DNA of 64,000 bases from Deinococcus soli (ex Cha et al. 2016) (GTDB taxonomy: Bacteria > Deinococcota > Deinococci > Deinococcales > Deinococcaceae). The stretch is taken from contig NZ_CP011389.1 in NCBI RefSeq assembly GCF_001007995.1, positions 620,001-684,000 on the forward strand, in the 5' to 3' direction. Positions within the stretch are counted from its first letter, which is position 1. Every line of letters begins with the position of its first letter. Positions 35,451 through 45,524 of this stretch are shown here, piece by piece. Made by a program: the position numbers and the translations under genes. The notes under the pieces are model-generated. The model ran no database searches and was not told the DNA's origin. It saw only the letters and a list, made by a program, of their open reading frames with translations.

Positions 35451-36009
35451 GCTGTTCCTCCTGTCCGGGGTGGCCGTGACCGGCCTGAGTGGAGTGGGCA
35501 TTCAGGGTCTCGGCTTCCAGCGCGGCCTGATCGTTCGCCTTCATGTACTCCAGCCAGCCCCCGGCCTTCTGCACGTCCAGCGCGAACTGCGGAACGGGCA
35601 CAAACGTCAGCTGCTGCCCGGTGCGGGTGTTCGTGATCGTGCCGCCCTTCAGGTCCAGGTCGGCCGGGTCGCCGTCCTGGAAGGCCTCCACGATCCCGTC
35701 GCATTCCAGCGCCAGGAAGCCGTTGTTGATGGAGTTGCGGTAGTAGATCCGCGCGAAGTTCGGGGCGATCACGGCCGCCACGCCCGCGCCGCGCAGCGCC
35801 CACACGGCGTGCTCGCGGCTGCTGCCGCACCCGAAGTCCGCGCCGGCCACGATGATGTCGCCGGGTTCCACGCGCCGCACGAAGTCCTTGTCGTAGTCCT
35901 CCATGGCGTATTTGGCTAGTTCGCTCTCCACGTCGGTGGTCAGGTGGCGGGCGGGAATGATCTCGTCGGTGTTGATGTGATCACGGGCAAACACGTGCAC
36001 TTTAGGCAT
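35443..36009 (-). CDS. leuD: 3-isopropylmalate dehydratase small subunit LeuD
   Basis: A 188-residue subunit that pairs with LeuC to isomerise 2- to 3-isopropylmalate. The signature [14 protein letters not shown] begins at residue 10 and [16 protein letters not shown] contains the substrate-loop motif. The last 20 residues ([16 protein letters not shown]) are an extra tail. Deinococcus-Thermus bacteria also have homoaconitase subunits of the same family, but the leucine leader peptide and adjoining leuB argue for leucine. It overlaps the upstream membrane-protein gene and downstream leuB by 8 bp each. Confidence 0.92.
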   Translation of the reverse strand: MPKVHVFARDHINTDEIIPARHLTTDVESELAKYAMEDYDKDFVRRVEPGDIIVAGADFGCGSSREHAVWALRGAGVAAVIAPNFARIYYRNSINNGFLALECDGIVEAFQDGDPADLDLKGGTITNTRTGQQLTFVPVPQFALDVQKAGGWLEYMKANDQAALEAETLNAHSTQAGHGHPGQEEQHA

Positions 36010-36388
36010 GGTGACCTCTGGGGGTGGGGGGCGACCCCAGGATCGGGTCGCCGGACGTGAGTGAGTTATGGAGCAGGGCCAGCGCGCACGCGCCCAGGAT
36101 GGAGAGGCCGAAGCCCAGCCAGGGCCAGCCGCGCAGGTGGCCGCGCAGGGTCAGGCCCAGCAGCAGGCTCAGGACCGTGACGGCAGCCCACGCGAGCGGG
36201 GCGTAGGGAAAGGGTAGATGCGCCCAGAGGGGCATCTCGCGGAAGGTGTACAGCGCCAAGATCACGCCGAGCAGCAGCGGGCCACTGACGGAGGCGAGCG
36301 GCGCGCGCCTTCCCTGACCGGGCACCCGGCACGCCATCCAGAGCGCGAACAGCGCGGCTCCGGTGATGAGCAGGCCGGGCAGGTCCAT
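36002..36388 (-). CDS. Small polytopic membrane protein in the leu operon
   Basis: A 128-residue protein with four predicted helices ([63 protein letters not shown]). No charged pocket or known motif. It starts 1 nt after the stop of the preceding gene and overlaps leuD by 8 bp, so it is an integral part of the operon. The function is unknown; the position suggests a link to amino-acid traffic, which is inference. Confidence 0.75.
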   Translation of the reverse strand: MDLPGLLITGAALFALWMACRVPGQGRRAPLASVSGPLLLGVILALYTFREMPLWAHLPFPYAPLAWAAVTVLSLLLGLTLRGHLRGWPWLGFGLSILGACALALLHNSLTSGDPILGSPPTPRGHHA

Positions 36389-36389
36389 G

Positions 36390-37631
36390 TCAGTTCAGTC
36401 CGCCGGGGTGGGCGACGGCGCTGAGTTCCTCGGGGAGTTCCTCGTCGTACAGGTCGCGCCACGCCTGACCGTCGAAGGTCACCTCGGATTCCATGAAGGT
36501 CTGCGCGAGGGGGTCCGGGTCAGTCAGGGCGTCCAGGGGAATATCGAGGCGCACGGCGGTCGGGACGGGCAGTTCCGCGCCGTCGGGGATCACGAGTTCC
36601 TCGGCGTAGACGTTCTCCAGCATCTGCCGGGTCCAATTGGCCCAGTCGTCGGGGGTGCCGGCGCCGGTCGTGTCGCGCAGTTCGGTGCGCAGGCGCTCGG
36701 CGTGCTCGGCGGGGATGTCGTCTTCATCCCATTCCACGCGGCCGTCAGCGTGGACGGTGACGGGTACGGTGTCCAGATCGAAGATGTCCGCGAGTTCAGC
36801 GGGCAGTCCCCCCTCGAAGGTCTGGCCGTCGGCGTACGACACCCACTCCTCACCGTCCAGGGTGTAGGCGGCGCTACCTTCCTGCGGGACGACCTCCACG
36901 TTGCCGAGCACCGCGAAGGCGCGGCTGAAGGGCGTCTGGAGGGGCGCGGGTTGCGTCAGGTCGAACACGACGCGCTTGGCGACCGGGCTGTCCTCCCCGG
37001 CGTCCGGGGCGAGTTCGAGGTGCAGGTCCTGCCACTCGGCGTCGGATTCACCGTGGTACTCGCGGGCCAGTCCCTCGATGGCTTCCAGCAGTTCGGCCGG
37101 CGGTTCGGGGTCGATGTCGGTGCGGCCCTCGCGGTACTGCTCGATGGCGTAGGAGGCGACGGTCTCGCCGGTCAGGCGCGCGGCGGGGTGGTTCAGGAGG
37201 CGGCGCACGGCGGCGTTGGGGTCGGCGTTCGCGGGGAACGCCTCCCAGCGCTGCCCGTCGAAGGAGTGCTGCACGCCGCGCAGGCGGACGTGCCCGCCAT
37301 CCACGCGGATGTCGCCCTCGTGCGGCTGCCCGCCGGTCGTGAGTTCCCCCGTGACGTGCCGGTGCGGCGCGACCGGCAGGGCGGCGACGTCCTCGGCGGT
37401 GGTCAGTGTGTCGTCCACGCGGCCGTGCAGCACGAGTTGCGTGCGGAACTGGCTGTCCCAAGCGGCGCCATACGGCAGGACCAGTCGCAGCGCCTGCTCG
37501 ATCTTCCCGCGCAGCGTGGCGTCGTCGGGCACCTGCGTGAAGGTCAGCGTGCCGTCGGCGTCCAGCTGCGCCTCGAACGGATGGACGGTGGGCATCAGAC
37601 CCAGTTGTTTGCGGCGTTTGGCTTCACCCAT
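36390..37631 (-). CDS. Acidic hypothetical protein in the leu operon
   Basis: A 413-residue soluble protein. It begins with a basic MGEAKRRKQLG tag, seen at the N-terminus of several unrelated uncharacterised bacterial proteins, and continues with strongly acidic sequence (for example VEWDEDDIPAEHAERL and DLYDEELPEELS at the C-terminus). The middle contains two similar stretches with SFDGQRWEAFP and TLDGEEWVSYADG, and later TFDGQAWRDL, which suggests an internal repeat of a small beta module. No enzyme motif was found. The gap to the LysE gene is 12 bp. Confidence 0.75.
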   Translation of the reverse strand: MGEAKRRKQLGLMPTVHPFEAQLDADGTLTFTQVPDDATLRGKIEQALRLVLPYGAAWDSQFRTQLVLHGRVDDTLTTAEDVAALPVAPHRHVTGELTTGGQPHEGDIRVDGGHVRLRGVQHSFDGQRWEAFPANADPNAAVRRLLNHPAARLTGETVASYAIEQYREGRTDIDPEPPAELLEAIEGLAREYHGESDAEWQDLHLELAPDAGEDSPVAKRVVFDLTQPAPLQTPFSRAFAVLGNVEVVPQEGSAAYTLDGEEWVSYADGQTFEGGLPAELADIFDLDTVPVTVHADGRVEWDEDDIPAEHAERLRTELRDTTGAGTPDDWANWTRQMLENVYAEELVIPDGAELPVPTAVRLDIPLDALTDPDPLAQTFMESEVTFDGQAWRDLYDEELPEELSAVAHPGGLN

Positions 37632-37643
37632 AGTGCACCCAGC

Positions 37644-38264
37644 TTACTCGCGGGACGCGAGCAGCAGCCCTCCGAAGCCCAGCATCAGGGTGCCCGCCAC
37701 GCGGTCCACGGCCCGGCGGGCGCGCAGGTAGGCGCGCTGCATGGGCGCGGTGGACATGCCCGCAGCGACCAGCGCGAACCAGCCCAGGCTGAGGCCCACG
37801 ATCACCGCGAAGGCCGCGAGTTTCAGGCCGGTGCCCGCGTGCGCGCCGAGCACGCCGCTGAACACGCTGCCGAAGAACACGGCGGCCTTGGGGTTGCTGA
37901 TGTTCGTCAGGAACCCGGCGCGCAGCGCGGCGAGGTCACTCAGTGGAGCCTGGATGGGCGCGGCCTGCGCGTCCGGCCGGGCGCTGCTGCGCCAGAGGTT
38001 CACGCCCATCCACAGCAGGTACGCGCCGCCCGCGACCTTCACGACGCCGTGAATCCAGGGGAACGCCTGGAACAACAGGCCGATGCCCAGCAGGGCCAGC
38101 GCCGCCCAGCACGCGATGCCCAGCACCACACCCAGCCCGGCCAGCAGGGCCGCGCGGCGGGTGCGCGCCAGCGCCGTCTGGCTGACGAGCAGCACGTCCG
38201 GGCCGGGGATCACGAGGATGACCGTGTGAATGGCCGCGACGGCCAGCAGAATGTTCAAATCCAC
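37644..38264 (-). CDS. LysE/RhtB-family amino acid exporter
   Basis: A 206-residue integral membrane protein with six hydrophobic helices and the family motif IPGPDVLLVSQTAL near the N-terminus, then GVVLGIACWAALALLGIG and the loop FLTNISNPKAAVFFGSVFSG. These exporters expel lysine, threonine, homoserine or leucine. Its place directly after leuC in an operon controlled by a leucine leader suggests leucine or related branched-chain export (LeuE-like), which is inference. The GTG start has GGGGAGGAGAG upstream. Confidence 0.88.
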   Translation of the reverse strand: MDLNILLAVAAIHTVILVIPGPDVLLVSQTALARTRRAALLAGLGVVLGIACWAALALLGIGLLFQAFPWIHGVVKVAGGAYLLWMGVNLWRSSARPDAQAAPIQAPLSDLAALRAGFLTNISNPKAAVFFGSVFSGVLGAHAGTGLKLAAFAVIVGLSLGWFALVAAGMSTAPMQRAYLRARRAVDRVAGTLMLGFGGLLLASRE

Positions 38265-38300
38265 GCTTCTCTCCTCCCCTTGTCTGTGGATCGCGGCCGA

Positions 38301-39587
<1,287 letters not shown>

Positions 39588-39605
39588 GATGAAACCTCCC
39601 CCAGG

Positions 39606-39646
39606 AAAAACACGCCCCCGGTCGCTGCTCGCTTCCGGGGGCGTGT
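39606..39646 (-). terminator. leu operon attenuator terminator
   Basis: On the minus strand ACACGCCCCCGG pairs with CCGGGGGCGTGT (12 bp), followed directly by TTTTT. Its 5' arm (ACGCCCCC, 39637-39644) can instead pair with GGGGGCGT inside the leader coding sequence (39670-39677), giving an antiterminator. Confidence 0.88.
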
Positions 39647-39666
39647 GGGTGAACGCTGGGCTGCGC

Positions 39667-39732
39667 TCAACGCCCCCAACGAAGAAGAAGCACCGCAGCG
39701 GGCGCGTTCCGGCGTCGTGGTGGGTTGAACAT
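39667..39732 (-). CDS. leuL: Leucine leader peptide (leuL)
   Basis: A 21-codon frame that encodes a peptide ending in [10 protein letters not shown]. The three Leu codons are all CTT, which is rare next to the CTG/CTC used in neighbouring genes, so scarcity of charged tRNA-Leu should stall the ribosome. TAGACT (39739-39744) lies 6 nt upstream of the ATG, so the peptide is the very first thing translated from a leaderless mRNA. A ribosome stalled at the first CTT leaves the antiterminator strand just exposed; one at the stop codon covers it. This is a standard attenuation layout controlling leuC and the genes after it. Confidence 0.85.
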   Translation of the reverse strand: MFNPPRRRNAPAAVLLLRWGR

Positions 39733-39738
39733 GCCCGG

Positions 39739-39744
39739 AGTCTA
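39739..39744 (-). promoter_or_regulatory. -10 hexamer of the leu operon
   Basis: TAGACT on the minus strand, 6 nt before the leader peptide ATG. No convincing -35 was found at the usual distance. Confidence 0.6.
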
Positions 39745-39881
39745 CGGGAGCGGCGCGGCGCAGGACACGCAGGTGTGTAGACGGGCCGGAACAGTCAGGC
39801 AGGCTCGTGATATTTCCCACACTCCCATTCGGCATGTGCAGCAACTCCTTCAAGATTCAGTGATTAGAATCCTGAGCGGTT

Positions 39882-42641
39882 ATGAAACGCTTTCAACTTC
39901 CGACCACCATGCTCGGCCTGACCGTCCTGCTCACGGCCTGCCCCCAACCCACCACACCGGACGCCACCGTCAGTCTGACCGTCGCCCTGACTGGCGTCAC
40001 CAGCGCGCCCATCAAGATCACGAATACCACCTCCGGCGCCGCCCTGTTCAACGGCAACCTCGACACCGGTAAGGTCTTCACGAACCTCACGGCCGGCACT
40101 ACCGTGAAGATCGAACCCGGCACCCTGAACGGCTTCACCACGCCCGCCGCGCAGACGGTCACGCTGGACAGCAGCAAGACAGCGTCCGTCGAGTACAAGG
40201 CCCTGCCCGGCGCCCCCGTGCAGCCGGCCCGCATCCAGGGGCCGGTCAGTGACCTGCCCACCGGCGCGGCCACCGGCGTACTGGGCAACAGCTACGAAGT
40301 CGACACGAACAGCGAGGGTGCCGTCAGCGGCAGCGGACTTGACCTGCCGCTGACCCGGGCGCCCAGCAGCCGCCTGTCCACGCTGCTGCCCACCGGCAAC
40401 TCCGGCTGCCAGGCCACCGTCACGGCCAGTGTCAACCCGAACATTGCGCTGTTCACTGAAGTGAACCTGCTCAGTCCGAAGATGGATTACCTGGGCACCG
40501 TGACCGAGCAGATCGTGGCGGGCGGCACCATGACCGGCAGCCAGGTCGCGCGCCTGTACAGCGACCGCGCCGCGACCGTCAAGGGCACCCTCACCTGCCC
40601 GGCCTCGAATGGCGCGACCCTCACCGTCAATCTCGACGTCACCCTGACCGCCGGCTGGAACGCCGTGGAGTACGCGTCCGGGCAGAACCAGCTGACCCTC
40701 AGGACGCTGGGTGGCGGCGCCCGCAGCACCCTGAAAGCCACGCGCGCTCCGGGCATGGTCAGCGTCGCCCTGCAGAAGCCAGTCGAGTTCACCTCTGACG
40801 CGGACGTGGCCGTCGCGGCGCGGATCTACCAGGACGGCGGTTACACCGGCGAGATCAGCCTGAGCACGGACGTGCCGGGCCTGACCATTGAGCCCAGGAC
40901 GGTCACGCTGACCGCTGCCACGCTCACCAGTCAGGAGGCGCAGGCGACCGCCGCCTACCTGCGCCGCCTGGGTGTGACCCCGCAGCGCCTAGACACCACG
41001 CTGACCTTCCGGTACAGCGGCGCGGGCAACCTGGAATCCACGCCCTTCCAGATCGTGGCGCGTGACGCCGCCGGCAAGCAGGTCGGCGCCGGGAACAGCA
41101 CCGTAACGGTCAAACGGCCCGGGCTGGCCCTGTCCCTCTTCCCGTCCGAAGTTCAGATGTTCCCTGGCGACACCCGCGACGTGAATGTGACGGCCAACGG
41201 TATCGGCGGGTTCACGGGTAACGTCACATACACCCTGACCGGCCTGCCGGCTGGCCTGAGCGCCCAGCCGGTCACGGCCAACCTGAACGGTTTTTCGTTC
41301 GTGACCCTCAAGGTCGTGGGGGACGGCACCGTCAAACCCGGCACGTACCCGATCACCGTGACCGGCGTGAGTGCTGACAAGACCGCCAGCGCCACAGGGC
41401 AACTGATCGTCAGGGCCCCCACCGTCACCCTGTCGTTCAGCGGTTACGGGTTCTCAGTCTCGCAGGGAGCGACCGCCAGCGTGCCCGTGACGGTCTCCAC
41501 GACCAACGGGTTCAGCGGCACCACCACCGTCACCCTGACCGACCTGCCGGCCGGCGTGAGCGCCACGCCCAAGACCGTGACGGTCACGCCGGGCGCGTCC
41601 ACGCAGGTCATGGTGCCCGTGCAGGCCACGGCCGACGCAGCGCTGGGCAACGCGACCGTCAAGGCCAGCAGCCCGAACCTTGATCAGTACGCCTCCCCCA
41701 CCGCCACGCTGAGTGTCCGCCCGGCCCGCGCCACCCTGCCGGTGCCGGGAACGGTGCTGGGCGCCGCGCAGGCCACGGCCGGCGCGTGGGTGGCCACGGA
41801 CGGGGCGTTCGACACGACCACGAACCAGTACCAGACCAAGGTGACCCGTGTGAGTGCCACTGGACAGGCCCTGACGAGCGCCGTGGTGCCCGGCAGTTCA
41901 GCCACCCGACTGATCCAGATGGACGGCGGCGTGCTGGCACTCAGCACGGACGGCGCGGTGAAAGCCACGCTGATCACCGAAGCGGGCGCCGTCACGCCCC
42001 TCTCGGCCCCCGCGCTGGGCAGCGTGGTTGCCCTGAGCGGCAGCGCGGACAGCAAAGGCCGGGTGTGGTTCGTGCGCAGCACGTACAGCGCGGGCGCCGT
42101 CACATACGCCCTGCACACCTGGACGACCGCGACCGGCGAGATCGCGCCCGTCAACGTGAACCTGGGTTCGGTCGGGTCGTTCTACGGGAACCAGAACTTC
42201 TTCTTCAGCCCGGATCGGCAGAAGCTTGTCCTGATCGTGCCCGGGTACCCCGGCAGCATTTTCCGCATCGACACCGCGACACTCACGGCCACCAAGGTCG
42301 ACACGACCGTGCCCGCCAGCAGCGCCGCCATCACCGACAGCGGCACCCTGTGGCTGTCCGCCTACGGCACCCTGAGCCGCGTGAACAGTGACGGCACCGT
42401 CACGCAGTTTGACGGGATCAGCACGGGCGAACTCCTCGGCTTCGACCGGAAGACGACCGGCACGCTGTGGGGCAAGGACACGTCCGGCGTGTACCGCGTT
42501 GATGTCTCGGCGGCCAAACCCACCAGCACCTTCGTCTCGCTAGGTGACGTGAAAGGCGCGGCCCTGAACGCCGACGGTGGCCTGCTGGCCATCTGGAACC
42601 CGCAGTACAGCGATCCGGCTGCCATCTCCCTGCTGAAGTAA
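39882..42641 (+). CDS. Large lipoprotein with Ig-like repeats and C-terminal propeller-like region
   Basis: A 919-residue exported protein with a lipobox (LLTAC, Cys20). Residues about 25-110 form a small beta domain with a Thr-rich KITNTTSGAALFNG. Around residues 410-600 are two clear tandem Ig-like modules: one has GFTGNVTYTLTGLPAGLSA, the other GFSGTTTVTLTDLPAGVSA. From about residue 620 come repeats of VWFVRSTYSAGAV, LWLSAYGTLSRVNSDGT and LWGKDTSGVYRV type, as in a beta-propeller. No catalytic site is seen. It probably acts as a surface binding or structural protein. TAGAAT lies 11 nt before the ATG (39865-39870). Confidence 0.8.
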   Translation: MKRFQLPTTMLGLTVLLTACPQPTTPDATVSLTVALTGVTSAPIKITNTTSGAALFNGNLDTGKVFTNLTAGTTVKIEPGTLNGFTTPAAQTVTLDSSKTASVEYKALPGAPVQPARIQGPVSDLPTGAATGVLGNSYEVDTNSEGAVSGSGLDLPLTRAPSSRLSTLLPTGNSGCQATVTASVNPNIALFTEVNLLSPKMDYLGTVTEQIVAGGTMTGSQVARLYSDRAATVKGTLTCPASNGATLTVNLDVTLTAGWNAVEYASGQNQLTLRTLGGGARSTLKATRAPGMVSVALQKPVEFTSDADVAVAARIYQDGGYTGEISLSTDVPGLTIEPRTVTLTAATLTSQEAQATAAYLRRLGVTPQRLDTTLTFRYSGAGNLESTPFQIVARDAAGKQVGAGNSTVTVKRPGLALSLFPSEVQMFPGDTRDVNVTANGIGGFTGNVTYTLTGLPAGLSAQPVTANLNGFSFVTLKVVGDGTVKPGTYPITVTGVSADKTASATGQLIVRAPTVTLSFSGYGFSVSQGATASVPVTVSTTNGFSGTTTVTLTDLPAGVSATPKTVTVTPGASTQVMVPVQATADAALGNATVKASSPNLDQYASPTATLSVRPARATLPVPGTVLGAAQATAGAWVATDGAFDTTTNQYQTKVTRVSATGQALTSAVVPGSSATRLIQMDGGVLALSTDGAVKATLITEAGAVTPLSAPALGSVVALSGSADSKGRVWFVRSTYSAGAVTYALHTWTTATGEIAPVNVNLGSVGSFYGNQNFFFSPDRQKLVLIVPGYPGSIFRIDTATLTATKVDTTVPASSAAITDSGTLWLSAYGTLSRVNSDGTVTQFDGISTGELLGFDRKTTGTLWGKDTSGVYRVDVSAAKPTSTFVSLGDVKGAALNADGGLLAIWNPQYSDPAAISLLK

Positions 42642-42650
42642 GACGCAACC

Positions 42651-42702
42651 GACCGGGCGCAGGGTGAACGGGATTCGCACACCGTTCACCCTGCGCCCGG
42701 TC
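42651..42702 (+). terminator. Strong hairpin after the large lipoprotein gene
   Basis: A perfect 21-bp stem (arms 42651-42671 and 42682-42702, core GGGCGCAGGGTGAACGG) with a 10-nt loop. It begins 9 bp after the stop codon; only a weak T-run follows. Confidence 0.7.
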
Positions 42703-42759
42703 AGTTCCTCATCACTTTGGCGTATGAATGCGGTCAGAGGGGCTGCGTATGCTGGGGGC

Positions 42760-43035
42760 ATGAATGTCACCCGTCATTTCAGCGATACGCGGACGGACGA
42801 GGGCCGTGTGAGGATTCTCGTGCAGTCTGGTCAGCTCGTGCTGGAGGCAGAAGGGCCGGGCTGGCAGCACCGCAGCGTCCACGTGGACCTAGGGGACGTC
42901 ACGCTGGAACTGGCGTGGCTGCCGGGTCTTGGATCAAGCCTGTACGGCGAGGTCATGGACGACGTCGCCCGGCAGGTGCAGTTCGACGGTTCCGCGCCGG
43001 AGCGCGGCGGTACCGACCTGCCCGGCGCAGCATGA
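42760..43035 (+). CDS. Small hypothetical protein (91 aa)
   Basis: A 91-residue soluble protein starting MNVTRHFSDTRTDEGRVRIL. Predicted mainly beta: VRILVQSGQLVLEAEGPGW, RSVHVDLGDVTLELAWLPG. No motif or signal peptide. TATGCT lies 6 nt before the ATG and GGGGG lies between, so either leaderless or normal initiation is possible. It is flanked by strong hairpins on both sides, so it is probably transcribed alone. Confidence 0.65.
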   Translation: MNVTRHFSDTRTDEGRVRILVQSGQLVLEAEGPGWQHRSVHVDLGDVTLELAWLPGLGSSLYGEVMDDVARQVQFDGSAPERGGTDLPGAA

Positions 43036-43054
43036 TCCTCTGATGTCCATCCTT

Positions 43055-43097
43055 GCAGGGAGCGGCCCCGCCTGTGCCCGGCGGGGCCGCTCCCTGC
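43055..43097. terminator. Bidirectional hairpin
   Basis: A perfect 17-bp stem (left arm begins GCAGGGAGCGG, right arm begins GCGGGGCCGC) with a 9-nt loop between the convergent genes ending at 43035 and 43101. Confidence 0.75.
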
Positions 43098-43100
43098 GGG

Positions 43101-43469
43101 CTACTCGACGAACCAGATCACAAACCGCGCCTCGTTCCCCTGACCTTCCAGGGCGTAGGCGAAGGCCGCCCAGGCGAGCACGCGGGCGTGATGCGCGTCG
43201 GGCAGGTGCGCGGTCAGCGTGGCGAGGTCGGCGGCGCTCAGCGTGGTGCGGCCGGTGATCTCGCCGTCCTCGAACAGCGCCTCGGCACTGACCTGCACGC
43301 TCAGGTTATCCGGGTGTCCCACCTCGTCGAGGTGCGCTGCCTGGAGGGCGTGGTGCAGATCTGCCGCAGGGTCGAGCAGGAAGCGGGCCTCTCCGATCCA
43401 GTCGGTCTGAGGGCTCTCGCCTGTAGGGTGGGGGCGGGTTTCGCAGAAGATAAACGCCAGGGCAGGCAC
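43101..43469 (-). CDS. Hypothetical protein (122 aa)
   Basis: A 122-residue protein with a GTG start, beginning MPALAFIFCETRPHPTGESP and ending in the hydrophobic EARFVIWFVE. It contains an acidic LFEDGEITGRTTLSAADLATL region. No known motif and no signal peptide. Codon use and the flanking hairpins support a real gene, but the function is unknown. Confidence 0.65.
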   Translation of the reverse strand: MPALAFIFCETRPHPTGESPQTDWIGEARFLLDPAADLHHALQAAHLDEVGHPDNLSVQVSAEALFEDGEITGRTTLSAADLATLTAHLPDAHHARVLAWAAFAYALEGQGNEARFVIWFVE

Positions 43470-43646
43470 GGCGCGCCACCTCGGGACGCACCCGCCAGCA
43501 GATCACGCGGGCATGAGGGTGGGGCCAGTGGGTCTTGCCTCTCTTCTCATCTTCGTGGGTGCCTGTCCTGAAGTGAAGGCAGGGCAGCAGCGGGCCGACC
43601 TCTGTCCTGAGCAGCGATCAAGGCGGGGCTCGTCTGGGGAGGGTAG

Positions 43647-43677
43647 CGGCCCGGCCTCTCATACAGGGGCCGGGCCG
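43647..43677 (-). terminator. Terminator after mqnC
   Basis: CGGCCCGGCC pairs with GGCCGGGCCG (10 bp, 11-nt loop) 17 bp after the mqnC stop. The 43470-43646 stretch around it holds no gene I can support. Confidence 0.65.
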
Positions 43678-43694
43678 ACACGGGTGGGGCAGGA

Positions 43695-44879
43695 TCAGCT
43701 GGCGGCGCCGACGGCGCGGTCGCCCTCGGGGTTCTCGGGGGCGCGGTTCAGGATGGCCTGCGCGTCGGGCCAGTCGATGATCTGGAAACGGCTGTTGCGG
43801 ATGGCGGGCGTGAACCCGGCGTCCACGGCGATACGGATCAGTTCGCGCACGGTCGCCTGGTGGCGGTCGTGTCCGGCGGCGGCGGAGACGACGTTCTCCT
43901 CCAGCATGGTGGAGCCGAGATCGTTGGCGCCGTAGTACAGCGCGGCCTGCCCGACCTTGAAACCCTGCGCGGGCCAGGACGCCTGGATGTTGGGGATGTT
44001 GTCCAGCGCGATGCGGGCGATGGCGAGCTGCTGGAGGTACTCGTGCGCGGTCGCGCCGGGCGCCTTGCCGTGCAGGCGGGTGTGTTCGGTCTGCAGGGTC
44101 CACATGGCGAAGCCGGAGAAGCCGTTGCCGTCGTACTCGCGGTTGGCCTTGTCCTGCTGCTCGCGGATCTTCAGGAGGTGGCTGGCGCGCTGCGCGTAGG
44201 TCTCGCCGAAGCCTATGACCATGGTGGCGATGGTGTACAGGCCCTTGCGCTGCGCGGCGTCGATGATCCGGAACCAGTCCTCGCTGCGGATGCGGGCGGG
44301 GGCAGCCTTGGCGCGCACGTCGTCTTCCAGAATCTCGCCGCCCGCGCCGGGCAGGCCGTCGAGGCCCGCCTCGATCAGCGTGTCGAGCAGCTCGTCGAGG
44401 CTCAGGCCGAAGGTCTTCTCCATGAACAGCACTTCTTCCGGGGAAAAGGCGTCGATGCGGATGGTGGGGTGATTCGCCTTGACGTGCCGCAGCAGGCCCG
44501 TGTAGTAGTCCAGGCCCAGCTCGGGGTTCACGCCGCCCTGCAGCAGGATGCGGGTGCCGCCCACCGCTTCGAGTTCGCGGATCTTGTGGCTGATCTGCTC
44601 GTAGTCCAGGGTGTAGCTGTCTTTCTGGCGGCGGGTGCGGTAGAAGGCGCAGAAGTTGCAGCCGACATTGCAGATGTTGGTGTAGTTGATGTTCCGGTCG
44701 ATCAGGAACGTGACGGTGTCCGGGTCGCGGCGCGTAAGGCGCAGGTGGTGGGCGACGGCAGCGACGTCCGGGAGGGGCTGGTGGTACAGCGCCTCGATCT
44801 CGGCGTGGGTCAGGCGGTCGCCGCGTGCAGCGCGGGGCAGCAGGTCGCCCGCGGCGGGGGTGGGGGCGGGTGCGGTCAT
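43695..44879 (-). CDS. mqnC: Cyclic dehypoxanthinyl futalosine synthase MqnC
   Basis: A 394-residue radical SAM enzyme of the futalosine route to menaquinone; it cyclises dehypoxanthinyl futalosine. The cluster cysteines Cys70, Cys74 and Cys77 lie in CNVGCNFCAFYR, and the family blocks RILLQGGVNPEL, PGAGGEILEDDVR and SWPAQGFKVGQAALYYGANDLG follow. MqnE and CofH are related, but LPGAGGEIL with FDYY-type LGLDYYTGLL fits MqnC best. TACGCT lies 6 nt before the ATG at 44879. Other mqn genes are not in the window. Confidence 0.9.
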   Translation of the reverse strand: MTAPAPTPAAGDLLPRAARGDRLTHAEIEALYHQPLPDVAAVAHHLRLTRRDPDTVTFLIDRNINYTNICNVGCNFCAFYRTRRQKDSYTLDYEQISHKIRELEAVGGTRILLQGGVNPELGLDYYTGLLRHVKANHPTIRIDAFSPEEVLFMEKTFGLSLDELLDTLIEAGLDGLPGAGGEILEDDVRAKAAPARIRSEDWFRIIDAAQRKGLYTIATMVIGFGETYAQRASHLLKIREQQDKANREYDGNGFSGFAMWTLQTEHTRLHGKAPGATAHEYLQQLAIARIALDNIPNIQASWPAQGFKVGQAALYYGANDLGSTMLEENVVSAAAGHDRHQATVRELIRIAVDAGFTPAIRNSRFQIIDWPDAQAILNRAPENPEGDRAVGAAS

Positions 44880-44948
44880 GTCCGGAGCGTAGCACCGCGC
44901 CCGGCGGGCATTGGTCTCCCCTTTCACCGAACCGGGCCGGTCAGGAAA

Positions 44949-44984
44949 CGCGCCGGGCCTGGGGTGATCCCGTGGCCCGGCGCG
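44949..44984 (-). terminator. Hairpin after the doxX-like gene
   Basis: CGCGCCGGGCC pairs with GGCCCGGCGCG (11 bp) around a 14-nt loop, 16 bp after the stop of the DoxX-family gene. Confidence 0.65.
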
Positions 44985-44999
44985 ACGAGTCCCCTCCGC

Positions 45000-45410
45000 T
45001 CAGGGTTGCCCGACGGGGGCGCGCAGGCGGCCCGGTCCGGCGAACGCCACGGCGAGGCTGGCGGCAAGCAGCACGAGCGGAAATTCCAGGCCGTTCGGGT
45101 TGAAGAACCCGGCCTTCAGATGCACCAGCAGGATGGCGACGAGCATGTTCACGGCGAGCAGCACCCCGGCGGCGCGGCTGTACACACCCAGGATCAGCAG
45201 CAGGCCGCCCAGCAGTTCCACGGTGGCGACCAGGGGGGCGCTGATGCCGGGGACGGGCACGCCCATCTGCGTGAAGGCCTGCGTGGTGCCGGGCAGGGTG
45301 TACGTGAAGAATTTCTGCGCGCCATGCATGACGAACACCAAGCCGGTGGTGAGGCGCAGTAGCAGCAGGGCGAGGTCGGGGTTCAGGGCGGTCGCGGTGC
45401 GGGTGGTCAT
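45000..45410 (-). CDS. DoxX family membrane protein
   Basis: A 136-residue protein with four transmembrane helices and the DoxX family blocks LLLRLTTGLVFVMHGAQKFF, VATVELLGGLLLILGVYSR and NMLVAILLVHLKAGFFNPNG. DoxX-like proteins are often linked to redox or quinone stress, with roles in respiration or thiol homeostasis. GGAGG lies before the ATG. It lies about 115 bp downstream of a MarR regulator on the same strand; a MarR/DoxX pairing is common and suggests regulation by that protein. Confidence 0.85.
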   Translation of the reverse strand: MTTRTATALNPDLALLLLRLTTGLVFVMHGAQKFFTYTLPGTTQAFTQMGVPVPGISAPLVATVELLGGLLLILGVYSRAAGVLLAVNMLVAILLVHLKAGFFNPNGLEFPLVLLAASLAVAFAGPGRLRAPVGQP

Positions 45411-45524
45411 GGGATGTCCTCCGGTGGGGTGACCGCAGTGTCCAGCTTCGTTGAGGGGCCAACACCACGCCCCTCCACTCCGCTTCCCACTGCGGTCTGT
45501 TGACGGTTTCTCGCTCCACTCGTT

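Noticed and set aside
43513..43690. Plus-strand frame starting with a lipoprotein-like segment (LLIFVGACPE)
   Set aside because: It becomes low-complexity at once and runs into antisense of mqnC; no ribosome site or -10 supports it.
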